DNA of 64,000 nt. Origin: Stratiolaelaps scimitus. Its lineage: Eukaryota; Arthropoda; Arachnida; Mesostigmata; Laelapidae. Positions 25,701-35,182 of the stretch are shown here, piece after piece; within the stretch, counting starts at the first letter, position 1, and every line of letters begins with the position of its first letter. The notes under the pieces were generated by a model. It saw only the letters and a list, made by a program, of their open reading frames with translations. It was not told the origin of the DNA and did not search any database. Position numbers and translations under genes: made by a program. The stretch lies in NCBI GenBank assembly GCA_019614645.1, contig JABWDB010000001.1, positions 10,027,501 through 10,091,500 of the forward strand. The letters run 5' to 3'.

Positions 25701-28684
25701 GCAGTTCCTTTGAGAAACCAATAAACCTTTACCTGTCTCTGCACATTATACATTGTCTATTTGCGCGGAATGAACTCGTGGCTCATAGAAACATCAACAA
25801 CTGCCCAACTGTCAGCTGCCCTTAATAAGTTTGAACAGAACTTAGGAAAACCCGAACAAAAAATTAGTGGAACAAATTATAATCCGTAAACTTCGCCAAA
25901 ATAATTATTCATTATAAATTTGTGATTTACTAATTTGAAATACTCCATTTATATATTATATTCGATGATTTAAGCATCCTGTCTCCACGCTAATCCTTCG
26001 CTAGGTTATGGCAACGGTTGTTCAACCTTGACGATTTCGCTTGCCCTGACCTGCATTGACGTAAAACGTTCAACGCTCCTCAAAAATACGAAGCCGAGAA
26101 GAGAGACGCCTGTGAGAACGGGAGATAGAACCGCCGCCGAAATATCCTGAATGTTTTTGCGATGTCTAGAGCTTGAAGAATTGATATTTGCAGAATTGTG
26201 CGGACAACACGAAAAGCGTTTCGAAGAGGTAGGTATATGGAGAGGCTGGCTGACATATTGCGTTTGAAGGGATCTCTTCAAGTCGCTCTCCTGCCCCTTG
26301 TGACTTCAACTAGATAAACAGGCCTGCTCAAGATGTATGCTATTGGCGAGCATTCCAACTATCGATTTCGAGATCGCGGTTCCGACGATGCTTAGCCTAA
26401 GGCTCGCCCATTTCAATGAGGCCTATTATAAGACCCATGAAGCCCATTATGACGCTGACGTCATTCTCCGTTCGAATATTTTATAATAGAGCATGGGGCA
26501 GGCTTGAATTCGTCCTATACTTTACGGCTATATGAATATTAATTAGCAATATGAAATGAGCTGTTAGGAAGGCCCGGAGAAGCTCTTCGTCGTCTCTATA
26601 TTCCATTATCTGTCGAGCCCGGTGGCTGCATTAGTGTGCGCCTTGCAACCGGAGAAGACACGTAGGTGTACGGGTTCGATCGTCACCGTCGCACATTTGC
26701 ATTTAGGTGACCGCCTTACGAAGCAATGCTAAACGCAATACCGCGGACGTTAAATGTTGGCTGAGAGTCAGCCCGAAAACCTTATTTATATTCCATCATC
26801 TAAACATTAATTATAGCCCAATTCTATTGTGATTCTATATACGGTTCATATATATCATACCACTTTAAAACACACCTGCCGCCGTACTTCTTCCGACAAT
26901 ACCCTCATACTGGTGTATGACTGTGTTGGTCTTAGTCATATCATATTTTATTATTATATATTATACTAAAGCAACGTGATCAACATGATGGCGAGGCCGA
27001 CTGAAAAGGGGGCACTTGGCTGTCGAGTTCGTTGACCAGTGGCTTGCGAGCATACGAGACCGAGTATGGTTCAAAAGTAAGTGTCTAATTCGCGAAATTA
27101 GCGAATTGTTGCCTCGCTGACGTTTTCTAGCTGTGTGCGTGACGCCTTTCGTATGCTCTGTCAAGCTCAGAGCAACACTGCTACAGCTGATCGTAGTGAT
27201 CGCCAGGGTGATATTGAACTCTTTTTTATATAATACATTGCAGCCGGCCTTCCGGCTACCGCTGGGGATAGCTCTCTGAGCTATCGCAGCCGGTGGCTGA
27301 CCGGGGGTTGTAGGGCGAGACGGGGACGATGGGGTGCAAGATCCCGATCGCTCGACTTCCCTCGCGCTGCTTACCCCCTTGCGCTCAATCTGAGTCCCTC
27401 TTGAATTGAGAACTCGATTCGAATACAGCCGTCTATCTCATCCTAGTGCATTCAATTGTAACCCATTCATTGTATGTTTTGAATAGAACCCTCCCGGTTC
27501 GCTCAGCGACCAGGATACTCTCTGCGACGACCTCCTCCTAGCTGTCCTTCAGCGGTGCCGGGAGCAGCTCGAGGGGCCAGAGGAGGTCTCCAACGTCCCG
27601 CCGATAGAATCGAAGTACTCTCATCGTATGTTGTACGTGTTCCAAGGAGTGAACTCCCTGTATTGTGGCTTGCCCTCCTGATCACAAGGAGGGAGTGTGA
27701 TCAGGCGTCTGGTGGGTGAAGATACACTGTGTCCGATACAACACAACGAACTCGGTGCAATACGATTTTCTCCGAAGCTGAACTGTACTTCTAGTGGCTC
27801 ATTACACATAATGGATACCCCAAAATGTGTACGCCAGCCAACACAGGGCTCTGGAAATCGATCTCAGGTGGCAGGCTTATACGATTTGGTAAACAGATCG
27901 CTGCAGGTATACGACACCACGTACACTTGGTCATAGTCGATATCACCCTGTCATCTAACCATTATGTTCCAGAAATAGTTCTGCGTCTATCTGAAACGTT
28001 ACAGATGTAACATGACTTCGTCGGATCAATCAGTGAATTTGCCTGTCGTGACCTTCAACGCTCACAAAATATACAGCAGGTTCCGTAAGTTACGCAATCC
28101 TATGGGAGACCAATAAAAGTCAGGCGCTCCCGAACGCAACCTTGCGTTCCGATTGATGTTCATATAGTATTTTTTTGTCGATACATATTAATAATTTATT
28201 CATCCGTATTCGTCGTATTCCTCTCATTTTAAAATACCCGACGCTATCGATTGTAAAGACGTGTCTACAGAAATAGCAAACCAGAAGGTTACCTTGGAAA
28301 CCATCAAACTTTGGTTAGTCGTGCATTAAGATGAGCTAAAATGTCAGAGTACCATCCGTTCAAGGAACGCCCTTAGGAGCCCCAGAAAAGGGTGATCTCT
28401 TCTCAGCGTAAGTATCTCATCGTATTCGAAATCGAAATACGCTGTCCTTTCGTGTGTAGAACACCAACTTTGGCATCATTAAAAACGGATTCTATAATTG
28501 GGTCTTCTACTTTCTAAGTATTTTTAAGGCCACAGCAGTGAAGTACGCATGCATTGCGGTGCATATTTTCTATTTTATATTAACGATAAAAAATGAAGAC
28601 AAATACTCACAGAACTTTAATCCAGGCATCGCGTCCATATCTCTCAACGATAAGCTCCTCGAGCGCACAACAGAAGAATCCATA
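4730..28684 (-). CDS. Haem-type soluble guanylate cyclase, 13 joined coding exons (start codon exon not found)
   Basis: The protein should convert GTP to cGMP in the cytosol under control of a haem gas sensor. Exons, in order of transcription: 28684-28611, 22249-22146, 20612-20224, 17129-16951, 15910-15697, 14359-14090, 13769-13503, 10842-10696, 9456-9219, 8559-8399, 6877-6723, 6393-6256, 5231-4730. All twelve junctions keep phase and every border is AG...GT. The sum is 945 residues, 946 with an assumed preceding Met. Layout: HNOB/H-NOX 1-190, linker about 191-235, HNOBA about 236-400, signalling helix about 400-430, cyclase about 450-628, extension to 946. Visible key residues: proximal haem His106, Tyr135/Ser137/Arg139, metal Asp460 and Asp506, guanine-contact Glu502 and Cys572, Arg583. 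The catalytic Asn position is Thr579. The distal haem pocket has Ile145 and Leu149, with no Tyr. The closest families are the atypical Gyc-88E/89D group and the beta subunits; the subtype is inferred. The 3' end is open: an AATAAA lies at 3532-3527, 1.2 kb past the stop. Confidence 0.93.
6256..6393 (-). CDS. Guanylate cyclase coding exon 12 (C-terminal extension)
   Basis: Acceptor is gcctccaccttcag and donor is GTAGGA; 138 nt, phase 2 to 2. Two frames are open. The one fixed by exons 11 and 13 contains [20 protein letters not shown] followed by an acidic DFDPVS. The run SRRGSLESD looks like a basophilic kinase site (inference). Confidence 0.78.
6723..6877 (-). CDS. Guanylate cyclase coding exon 11 (C-terminal extension)
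   Basis: Acceptor is ggatgcctcag and donor is GTATAA; 155 nt, phase 0 to 2. It encodes a charged helical segment containing [19 protein letters not shown] and [15 protein letters not shown]. Without this exon, exons 10 and 12 cannot be joined in phase, which supports it independently. Confidence 0.8.
8399..8559 (-). CDS. Guanylate cyclase coding exon 10 (C-terminal extension)
   Basis: Acceptor is cctcgatctgtag and donor is GTAGGT; 161 nt, phase 1 to 0. Only one frame is open, and it is the one required by exon 9 (T plus GT gives Cys629). Residues 630-682 are rich in Ser and Pro ([17 protein letters not shown]) and look disordered. No family match is expected here. Confidence 0.82.
9219..9456 (-). 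CDS. Guanylate cyclase coding exon 9 (end of catalytic domain)
   Basis: Acceptor is ttgcttgtctgtcag and donor is GTAAGT; 238 nt, phase 0 to 1. Motifs are [16 protein letters not shown] and [19 protein letters not shown]. Cys572 is the guanine-contact residue and Arg583 is the transition-state Arg. Position 579 is Thr, as in alpha chains, instead of the catalytic Asn of beta chains. The exon ends with [11 protein letters not shown], the last strand of the domain. Confidence 0.97.
10696..10842 (-). CDS. Guanylate cyclase coding exon 8 (catalytic domain)
   Basis: Acceptor is cacttctgtgtag and donor is GTACGT; 49 codons, phase 0 to 0. It opens with [17 protein letters not shown], carrying the guanine-contact Glu502 and the second metal-binding Asp506. 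It continues [13 protein letters not shown]. The AYMVV wording is that of atypical and receptor-type cyclases rather than the KYMTV of beta-1. Confidence 0.97.
11611..11646. repeat. Perfect fold-back palindrome, 14-bp arms, 8-nt loop
   Basis: ACCTTCTTCCTCAT, loop TGTTTTCG, then the exact inverse. It sits in the intron between cyclase exons 7 and 8. Confidence 0.95.
13503..13769 (-). CDS. Guanylate cyclase coding exon 7 (signalling helix, first half of catalytic domain)
   Basis: Acceptor is acactgcttgcag and donor is GTAGGT; 89 codons, phase 0 to 0. It starts with a charged helix and [11 protein letters not shown], which resembles alpha chains here. It then has [10 protein letters not shown] with metal-binding Asp460; beta-1 has Gly at this site. 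It ends IHQVYK, directly before the VETIGDAY motif in exon 8. Confidence 0.97.
14090..14359 (-). CDS. Guanylate cyclase coding exon 6 (HNOBA core)
   Basis: Acceptor is ctctctccgttag and donor is GTATGT; exactly 90 codons, phase 0 to 0. It includes [20 protein letters not shown] and [17 protein letters not shown], both diagnostic of HNOBA, and then enters the helical region. A second AG 17 nt downstream breaks phase, so the first acceptor is preferred. It adds the segment [16 protein letters not shown]. Confidence 0.96.
14768..14791 (+). repeat. (GGC)n trinucleotide tract
   Basis: Eight uninterrupted repeats close to the (CTG)n tract, in a GC-rich intronic island at 14.4-15.3 kb. Confidence 0.95.
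14862..14909 (+). repeat. (CTG)n trinucleotide tract
   Basis: About 15 repeats with one CTC interruption, in the intron between cyclase exons 5 and 6. On the minus strand it reads CAG and has splice-like borders (14904/14856), but the 49-nt interval would break the phase of the cyclase, so I treat it as non-coding. Confidence 0.95.
15697..15910 (-). CDS. Guanylate cyclase coding exon 5 (HNOBA)
   Basis: The acceptor ends ...atatctag just downstream of a (TA)n run, and the donor is GTAGGT; 214 nt, phase 2 to 0. It begins [13 protein letters not shown] (FDRDL-type strand of HNOBA) and contains [20 protein letters not shown], equivalent to the VFSLVRPHVDISFHGIL segment of beta-1. The chosen acceptor gives a perfect family match at the junction; a second AG 23 nt further in would drop the DLIILEV strand. 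Confidence 0.94.
16664..16745 (-). repeat. tRNA-like fragment, probably a further SINE
   Basis: On the minus strand the B-box GGTTCAAATCCCGC follows a GGTCCAGATGGGCG A-box-like word at tRNA-like spacing. There is no complementary acceptor stem, so it is not a working tRNA gene. Confidence 0.4.
16821..16918 (+). repeat. 98-bp dispersed repeat, copy 1
   Basis: Shares TGACTGAAAGGTTTTCAT and GGCCCGGC, and ends AGTAACACCATACTAGCA. It is about 80% identical by eye to 17714-17811. Both copies follow a (TA)n run and lie on either side of guanylate cyclase exon 4. Confidence 0.75.
16951..17129 (-). CDS. Guanylate cyclase coding exon 4 (linker and start of HNOBA)
   Basis: Acceptor is taacacgttgcag and donor is GTAAGT; 179 nt, phase 0 to 2. 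The first 40 residues are a Ser/Gly/Arg-rich linker between sensor and HNOBA. The exon ends in [15 protein letters not shown], matching the HNOBA opening TFC-x-x-FPFH-x-x-FD. Two copies of a 98-bp repeat sit on either side of this exon (16821-16918 and 17714-17811). Confidence 0.93.
17714..17811 (+). repeat. 98-bp dispersed repeat, copy 2
   Basis: Same orientation as the copy at 16821; preceded by a (TA)n run at 17683-17702. The family is unknown. Confidence 0.75.
20224..20612 (-). CDS. Guanylate cyclase coding exon 3 (H-NOX core with haem ligand)
   Basis: Acceptor is tgtgtcgcttcag and donor is GTAAGC; 389 nt, phase 1 in and phase 0 out. It encodes residues 62-190. The motif NLDNLHDH carries the proximal haem His106 (human beta-1 His105), APSF follows, and LHYYSTRKG holds the haem-propionate motif Y135-x-S137-x-R139. 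It also contains [12 protein letters not shown], a hallmark of beta-type sensors. The pocket residues Ile145 and Leu149 are aliphatic and there is no distal Tyr, so the sequence does not show an obvious oxygen-stabilising residue. Confidence 0.96.
20640..20698. repeat. Longest (TA)n microsatellite
   Basis: About 55 bp of nearly pure TA, only 28 nt upstream of cyclase exon 3 on the minus strand. Other TA runs are at 15932-15959, 18834-18864, 20045-20071, 22718-22744, 24917-24938, 25264-25286, 42189-42222, 47863-47893, 49793-49820, 57586-57609 and 63360-63388. Confidence 0.95.
22146..22249 (-). CDS. Guanylate cyclase coding exon 2 (H-NOX)
   Basis: Acceptor is tgctgcag and donor is GTATGC. The length of 104 nt is 1+34 codons+1, linking exons 1 and 3 in phase. 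It encodes residues 27-60 with the segment [13 protein letters not shown] followed by an amphipathic helix. This corresponds to the H-NOX stretch (F-x-x-x-x-x-Y-x-D) between helices A and C of beta chains. Confidence 0.9.
25606..25735 (+). mobile_element. SINE family A copy, head diverged
   Basis: Shares a degenerate B-box (GGTTTGAGTC), GTGACATA...AAG, TTGCAGTTCCTTTGAGAAAC and the ACCAATAAACCTTTACCT tail with the other family A copies. Confidence 0.6.
26612..26786 (+). mobile_element. tRNA-derived SINE, family B, with 15-bp target-site duplication
   Basis: Begins with an A-box-like GGTGGCTGCATTAG and has a B-box GGTTCGATCGT about 50 nt later, then a unique body. The 15-bp sequences TATATTCCATTATCT (26597-26611) and TATATTCCATCATCT (26787-26801) flank it exactly. 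The 3' half recurs, inverted, at 56608-56690. Confidence 0.8.
28611..28684 (-). CDS. Guanylate cyclase coding exon 1 (H-NOX N-terminus)
   Basis: Starts straight after a pyrimidine-rich acceptor (ttcattttcag) with TAT GGA and ends with CT before GTGAGT. It encodes residues 2-25, beginning [17 protein letters not shown] and containing the DAW segment. This matches the conserved H-NOX opening MYG...YG...W. The Met of MYG is absent, so it must be the last codon of an upstream exon. The plus strand across this stretch is also open for 60 codons, but only the minus strand joins in phase to exon 2 (CT plus A gives Leu26). Confidence 0.9.
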
Positions 28685-31537
28685 CTGAAAATGAACAATT
28701 GCAAAATAGCACCATTTTAGTTTTGTCAGCTAGATTCGATATCAATGCCTTGCACCAGCTAGCTTATATCACACAATAACCCGGACGTGTTTTCATGGTC
28801 AATAACTTTGGTATCATTATAGAAGAAAAAAATGACTGGAACGAGCGAGTGCAGGCGACCACACAATGCACTGATTATTGAAATTAATTTGTGGCTTAAT
28901 GTGTTTGTTCAACAAAACACGTGTATTTTGTAATGAATGAGACGATATTCATTATGATATTTAAAAATGTAGGATACAATGTTCATACTTAAGAGTAAGC
29001 AGTTCAGAATCGATATTCAATGATAATGATATCTATTATATATAAAGATAAGCGTCAAGGCTGTAAGTGAGCTCGACCTCAAGCAATGGCCCGCATCACA
29101 ACCGCTATAATACATGGGGAGTCCCATCAAAAACATATTATACGAATTAGCCTTTTTGCCAAAACTTCCGAATAGATGCATCCAAGGTATGATTGGTTCC
29201 GTATCTGGGTGATGCGTACGATGGAGCATACAGGCTTGTCATGCCTCCCGATAGACCATGAGAATTGTCATGTTATCATATGAAAATTAGTGAATCGAAA
29301 AGGTGTTTATATTTTCCTTTGCATCTCGATTACAAAAAGAGCTTGCTCAGGTACGCTCGGTAGAGATCTACACATCCAAGCGTTTTACACGTCCGATGTG
29401 GCACCACTAGTTATTATATACGACCTAGCCTAACCGCCAGAGCTGATATGAATGATCTCTCACTAATCCCCTTCGAACAGATGTTGCACAGCTCTTTATC
29501 TAATTTTTTTCACCAGCCACAGCTTCAGGCCATGAGCCATACGTCTCGGCTTGGATTTTTTTTATCCGTTCTTGGGAAGGGACATACCATAAGTTTGGGA
29601 TATACACACAATGGTGACAGTACATTTGTGTTCATTGTCTCTTTGAAAGACATGCCTCCCTATTAAATTAAACTAACGTTGAAGCGACGCAAATATAGGC
29701 ACTAATGACCTCGGTAAACGCATGAAAAAATGGGTACTATTTTGAGAATAATAGATAATAGCACACATGGCATAATACATGCGACAGGCGATGTAAACAT
29801 CCGGATTCCAGTTCCTACTTGGAGCTATTTATAGGCCAATAAGTGCGTTTCAGTCGTTCTTTTTGATTATATTTGATATGACCTTGTGGTTCAATTGTTC
29901 TTTGTGTATCATCACTAATCGTTAGATCGCACGATCAGCCTTGATTTATCAGCAGGTCCAGAAAGACAACTATCTTGGCCTTCGGTAAATCAAAGCTTGC
30001 TCAATTCGGCAGATGCTGAAATGATGAATTGATGGTTGTTCAATCCTGCGGATGTATGTGTAGTGTCCTAGACAAATGGCCTTGGCTAGCTTAGATTCAA
30101 ATTATCCGACAAGTGTTGGCGTATAACATTGATACATCGTTATAATAAACGAGTGTGATTAACGATGCTGCTGCACAGTGCTTTTAACAGACTGATCATT
30201 TAATAATTGGTAGGAGTGCACCACCTTTAATCATGACTAATTACGCACGTATTATAATTGATCCAACCAGCTATTTTTCACTATGTCGAACTACGCAGCG
30301 GTGCCGACCTCCACCAGGGAACCTCGTGCGAAGTATGAGGCCCAAGCCTTGCAGGTGTTTTATTTATTTTTTGGTCGTATAAACGTTAGCTCAGCGTAAA
30401 CCTCGTTCTTTTTGCATCGAGGAGTACGGGTATACGGGCATAATTATTGTGTGTCAATTATCGGTGGAAAGCAGTACACAAAGCCTATATATATATATAT
30501 ATATATTTGATTTACGAAGACTTTTACAACGTTTTACAAACTTGTCTGTCCCGTCGTGCCTCGCGCTAAGCTACGAATAGCGAAGTGTCAGAGAAAAGGG
30601 AGATCCTAAAGGAGAGGAAGGCCCAACCTCCAGCTACCTGCAAAAGCCTAGCCGCCAAGGAAGTGCCTTAGCTCACTCGGCGGAAGAGGGTCAGGCAGGC
30701 TATATCGTTCGCAAAGTGTCGGCTAAGTGAAGACAGCTCACTCTTAATCTTGTTAAGAGACAACCAATTTTGTTCCTGTTCAGGATTCGTTTGGGGTCGA
30801 CAGTATCCTGCCAGATCTTAAACATATCCTAGAGCTGCAATTATTTTTTTGGATCTCTCGCCTCGCGTGACGATGAATTGGCGAACGCCAATTCAAGTCA
30901 AGGTTATCTGACAAGTTCTAATAGATAGCGCTACGCCTGCATAATTGGTTAAGGTCGAATTGGTGCAATTCTCAGTCAGCCTACGTTTCAGGGATGACCA
31001 GGTAGTTGCGTAATATATATATATATATATAATATATATATAATATAATTTATTGCACTTTAGATAATACCACGATATCAATGCGAAGGGTCATTGGCGA
31101 AGAACGACATAATGAATACGTCGGAAGTGTGAAACTAATTTTTCACAATACATTTTCGTTGAAAATTGGGTTACGCAGGTGTCGCTTATTTCAACTGTGA
31201 TCTCTCGGCGAAAAGCAAGTCTAGAATTTGCCTAGACTTATTTCGTAGGCGAGCAATATCGTAGTAAACAAAAACACATCTTGAAGTCTTCAGGCAAGAT
31301 TCTGTATATATAATAATTAGACACATCTGATCCTGTAGATGTGTGCATTTCACGTGTATATTCAACAGCCACGCAATTCTGCACGAGGCGAGTAGTTGAA
31401 ATGGAGGAAAACTACCTTTATATAGCCCCTTTTGGTTAATAAAGGTGTCTTTAAATAAAATGGGCTTTTTCATAAAATACGATTCCATTGACTATTTATT
31501 GAAATCACCTCTGCAGTTGAATTTATTCACATTATGG

Positions 31538-31601
31538 ACACCGTTTATTATCTCTAATCAAGCCACATAAATTTGGCTTGATTGGAGATAATAAACGGTG
31601 T
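31538..31601. repeat. Fold-back palindrome, 28-bp arms, 8-nt loop
   Basis: The arms 31538-31565 and 31574-31601 match at 27 of 28 positions. It starts ACACCGTTTATTATCTC, and the loop is CATAAATT. It lies in AT-rich intergenic DNA with no gene nearby. Confidence 0.95.
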
Positions 31602-33124
31602 CTGACGACGTTTTACGACCTTTAAACGGCTGCAGCATGGGCGTGTAGGAGACTGATCAGATGCATGTGAATTGATTCAGTCGGGCCTAATGATCAACCA
31701 TACACTGCTTAACATCATTTTCGTTAGGTGACGCGCTATTGCCTACAGTGAAGAACACCAACGATATATATATATATATAAAGGATCAACGATTCATTCA
31801 GGTATTTCTCTGGGCCTGACTATTTATTCTGGCATAGCTTGGGCGAGAGTCCATGTCGAATGTTACAACAGCGGCAACTGGAACAAGGACGGGTTGAGTA
31901 GCAAAGTAAATGATTTGCTTTTCTTGTCCGCATTAGGCGTTCCACCGCTGCCCAAAGTCCTCAAGGTCATCTGGTCTGGGAGTTTTCTACCTACTGCTAG
32001 AGCAAACCAGACAAGAGATTGTTAGAAAATTTGCAATAACAAAAACCTAATCCAGTCGAAGTTTCCCTTGTCCATGGAACAAGGCAAACATAAGACAACG
32101 GCTACCTGACGGAGAACACAATTGAAACTGTCTTTCATAGCTACAGATTTCCCGACGCATTATTGAGCCAAACTCTGGTGTAATTTCTTCAAGAGTTTCA
32201 ATCAAAGGCACCCCTTCGGACAGTACAATAAATGAAATGTAATTCCTGCAACCACTCGTATTTGTTTAGCATCACATCAAAGTATACATGTCACTGAATG
32301 GCTACAAATATAGCGCATTGAAAAAATTTGATTTTTTTGTTCTATATCTGAAAGCACGGCAGCCCTCTGAAGCTGGGGTATATACCTCTTTATGTGTATG
32401 TGGGAGTCATACGAGTTCCGCTGTCTCTACTGTTATAGACATATTGTGATATGTTATGGCGTGACGCTATTTGTTACATATAAAATATTTAATGAATTTT
32501 TGTTGAGTAATGTGAGAGAATGTATTCATCTCTATACAAGCGGTCGAAACAGCAGCAGATGACTCCAACGACCTAATGTCAACAAGAATAGTATACATTA
32601 CAAGGACGTGAAGCTACAGTTTCCGCCTCATCTATCGATAGATTATCATATAAAGAACCACTATCCCTAACGACCGCGCTAAACTTTCTCTCGAAAATAG
32701 ACTGTCCTTTCACTGAACGCCACCCATCGCATTTTATATTCAAAGAGTCGAAGTTGACAAAATCTACGAAACGTCCATAAATGAATGATAATGATAAAAA
32801 TAACCATTTAGTACACGATGTATACGGCTATCGTCTGTTGATATGATGATCAAATTTAACTTTGTCATTATTATTTCTATTACTAAAATTACAGAGTATT
32901 TCAAGTACCACGAATACGTGTACCGAGCATTGGGTACACGTGGACGAAAGACGCCTATATATTTCGAAGAAATTTGTGGATGGTTGAATTTTTTAGCGCC
33001 GTGGTCGCGGCTAAGCTAACAGGGTGATATTATTATATATAATACAACAACAATAATTGATTTTCTTTTAAAGACATGTTATCAAGGAAACAGCCCAAGC
33101 TTTGTTCGTTTTAGTTATATAATA

Positions 33125-33645
33125 CATACAGGGTGGTCAAGGTGAGCAGTTAGTATCGATGCACGTTTCGTTTCGCTCTTTAATAATAAAATGTACTACT
33201 AATAAAGAGAAAAACTTTGTGAACACTTTTGGTAGCTTTTGACGATGTGGCCGTTCGCATTGTCTGATCTGCTGTCAGGATTGTTTCCATGTAAATGGAT
33301 TTGGAGTTTCAAAAGGGAGTGATCTATACCTTCCACGAATATAGGTATAAGCGCTCTTCACGAGGCCCGGGTCATCAAATGTAATGGGTGACAATTTCTG
33401 CCAACCGATAATCGCATTTCGAGACAAAAACACTCGATTTCGTGAGAAATTCAATAATAAGAGATACGTGATCATTAAAGCCTATTATCACTGTAATGCG
33501 TCTATAGTGCACCATCGGCTGCACTGTAAATGTTGCTTATGAGATGCTAGAGTCGGTTACAATATGCTAGCCACCAACCGAAGAGGTGCGCTCAAAGTTT
33601 TCGATCACTCAGACCGGTACATCAATTTTGTAATCACCCTGTATG
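33125..33645. mobile_element. Possible MITE-like element with short inverted ends
   Basis: CATACAGGGTG at 33125-33135 is repeated inverted at 33635-33645, and similarity fades further in. TACAGGGTG ends are common for mariner/Tc1-like elements. There is no transposase in it; the 66-codon minus-strand frame inside shows no motif. Confidence 0.3.
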
Positions 33646-34750
33646 TGGCGCACCTCTCGAAGAAAGGTTCCTTGATGTATTTTGCGATGATTTGCGACGA
33701 TGAACAGTTAGTCGGGTAAACCCCAAAAATTAGATAATTACTCACACCGCCGCAAAATTCGATAGAGCGGCAATGACCGACTCGCAGACCTCTGTTCATA
33801 GCCACTGTTTTGTTCTCCTATGTGTATGGATGTGCTAAGGCGCTTTTGTTTGCCGTTATATACCATTGGTGGCCCGCTGATATTTCAATCGAAGTGATTA
33901 TGTACCTTTGGACACGGGCTATGATCGCCGGCGGCGACACGGGAAGCGTACGCTCGGAACTGAATGAAAGACTGAACATAATTATTTTGTCCTCTATGGG
34001 ATGCCGAGGCAGGAGCTTAAAGGCGAGAACAATCAAAAACAATAATCTAAAAATATAATTATGAAATACAAACACAGTAAACCTAAATGTATCCCTACCA
34101 CATGATATATACTACCTTTATTTGTCTAATAAAATACGTGGATAATATCTTTCCAGCTAAAAGAAGTACCATATAATAGAGAAAATTATCACCTATCAGC
34201 GCCCGCACATTATCGTCCATTATGAACGACATAGATCGAACCATCAATCCCTTTTTATTGTTGCTACCAATCCATACGGATTTCACACATTTAATGGGAC
34301 AACCTTTATTGAGCAAAAGCCGAGGTTGTCGGCTCCTTAAAAAACGACTTCAAATAGCTCAACCAGCGCCCCCGAGTCGGCTCTTAAAAAAAGTGAATGT
34401 GTGCCCATTTCTAAAAAAGTTGTGGTGTCATGCCGAGCTGCCAAAAGTAACTCCCCCAGAGACTGTCACGCCCGCTACTATTACAGAGCAACACGATGTG
34501 CCGCTGGTTGGCCAACGTGTCCAACCAGATCACAAATAACTCGACGCCGCCCTATGGCGTCAGAGAACAGCATGACGAGGTCTAATTTGAAAGCTCGCGA
34601 AGGACGGCAGAGGCACCGCCAATTATCGCCATTCGTCTGCCCTGCACGCCCATTTAGGAGTTACTTAACATCGCTTAGATCACTCTTCACTCAGTCGCAT
34701 ACTATTAACTCACGCCATATATATATATATATCTTTTTTATTCAAAGGGG

Positions 34751-34780
34751 GGTGTTGGCATGCTAATGCATGCCAACACC
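34751..34780. repeat. Perfect fold-back palindrome, 13-bp arms, 4-nt loop
   Basis: GGTGTTGGCATGC, loop TAAT, then the exact inverse. There is no T-run, and it is not a bacterial terminator in this context. Confidence 0.95.
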
Positions 34781-35182
34781 GTGACCGAACCCCTTGTGGA
34801 ACTGTTGTCGATGTTCAAGAGCACTATCCTCCCCGGTGTCGCTTAGCGCATTCTTCAGTAAGACTGGTAATGTGTGTACAAGCCCAGCCACGAGCACCAC
34901 ACATCCACCTCACCATACGGACATGGCGTGGTTTATCTGTCTATATCTATATATAGAATAGAATATATATGGAGTGGCGCCTACAAATCATAGCAGCTCT
35001 ACTCGTTCGCAGATCTGAACAACCTTATACTGAGTTATTTGTCTATATTATACATATATATAATATATACATATATAAATCAGGCGGTGGTTTATCAAAA
35101 TACCCACATAGAGACATTCTCTTATTCCATATGATTCTGTGTCTTAAAATATACGATAATTAGAGAGGCAGTTCGGGACACG

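Larger units (their letters stand above)
22250..28610 (-). other. First coding intron of the guanylate cyclase (6.4 kb)
   Basis: It holds a (TA)n run at 22.7 kb, a degenerate two-frame open remnant (23421-23107), a GC-rich block with CT repeats (24.0-24.9 kb), one SINE A fragment and one SINE B. There is a GC-rich stretch at 27.24-27.68 kb I cannot classify. I see no further exon of the gene here. Confidence 0.5.
28685..35182. other. AT-rich DNA without recognised genes
   Basis: Contains TA runs, the 28-bp-arm palindrome, the possible MITE, and the palindrome at 34.75 kb. A GC-richer patch at 34.3-34.7 kb is open in two plus frames. The missing start-codon exon of the cyclase should lie upstream of 28684, here or beyond. 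ATG-then-GT candidates (for example minus 29590-29588 followed by GTATGT) are too weak to choose. Confidence 0.5.

Noticed and set aside
28538..28720. 60-codon plus-strand open frame
   Set aside because: It is the antisense shadow of cyclase coding exon 1, which is fixed by the H-NOX start motif and phase.
31186..31488. 100-codon complete minus-strand frame in AT-rich DNA
   Set aside because: Several such frames are expected by chance in 64 kb on six frames; no motif, no splice context.
34751..34780. Rho-independent terminator
   Set aside because: The hairpin lacks a following T-run and the DNA is eukaryotic.
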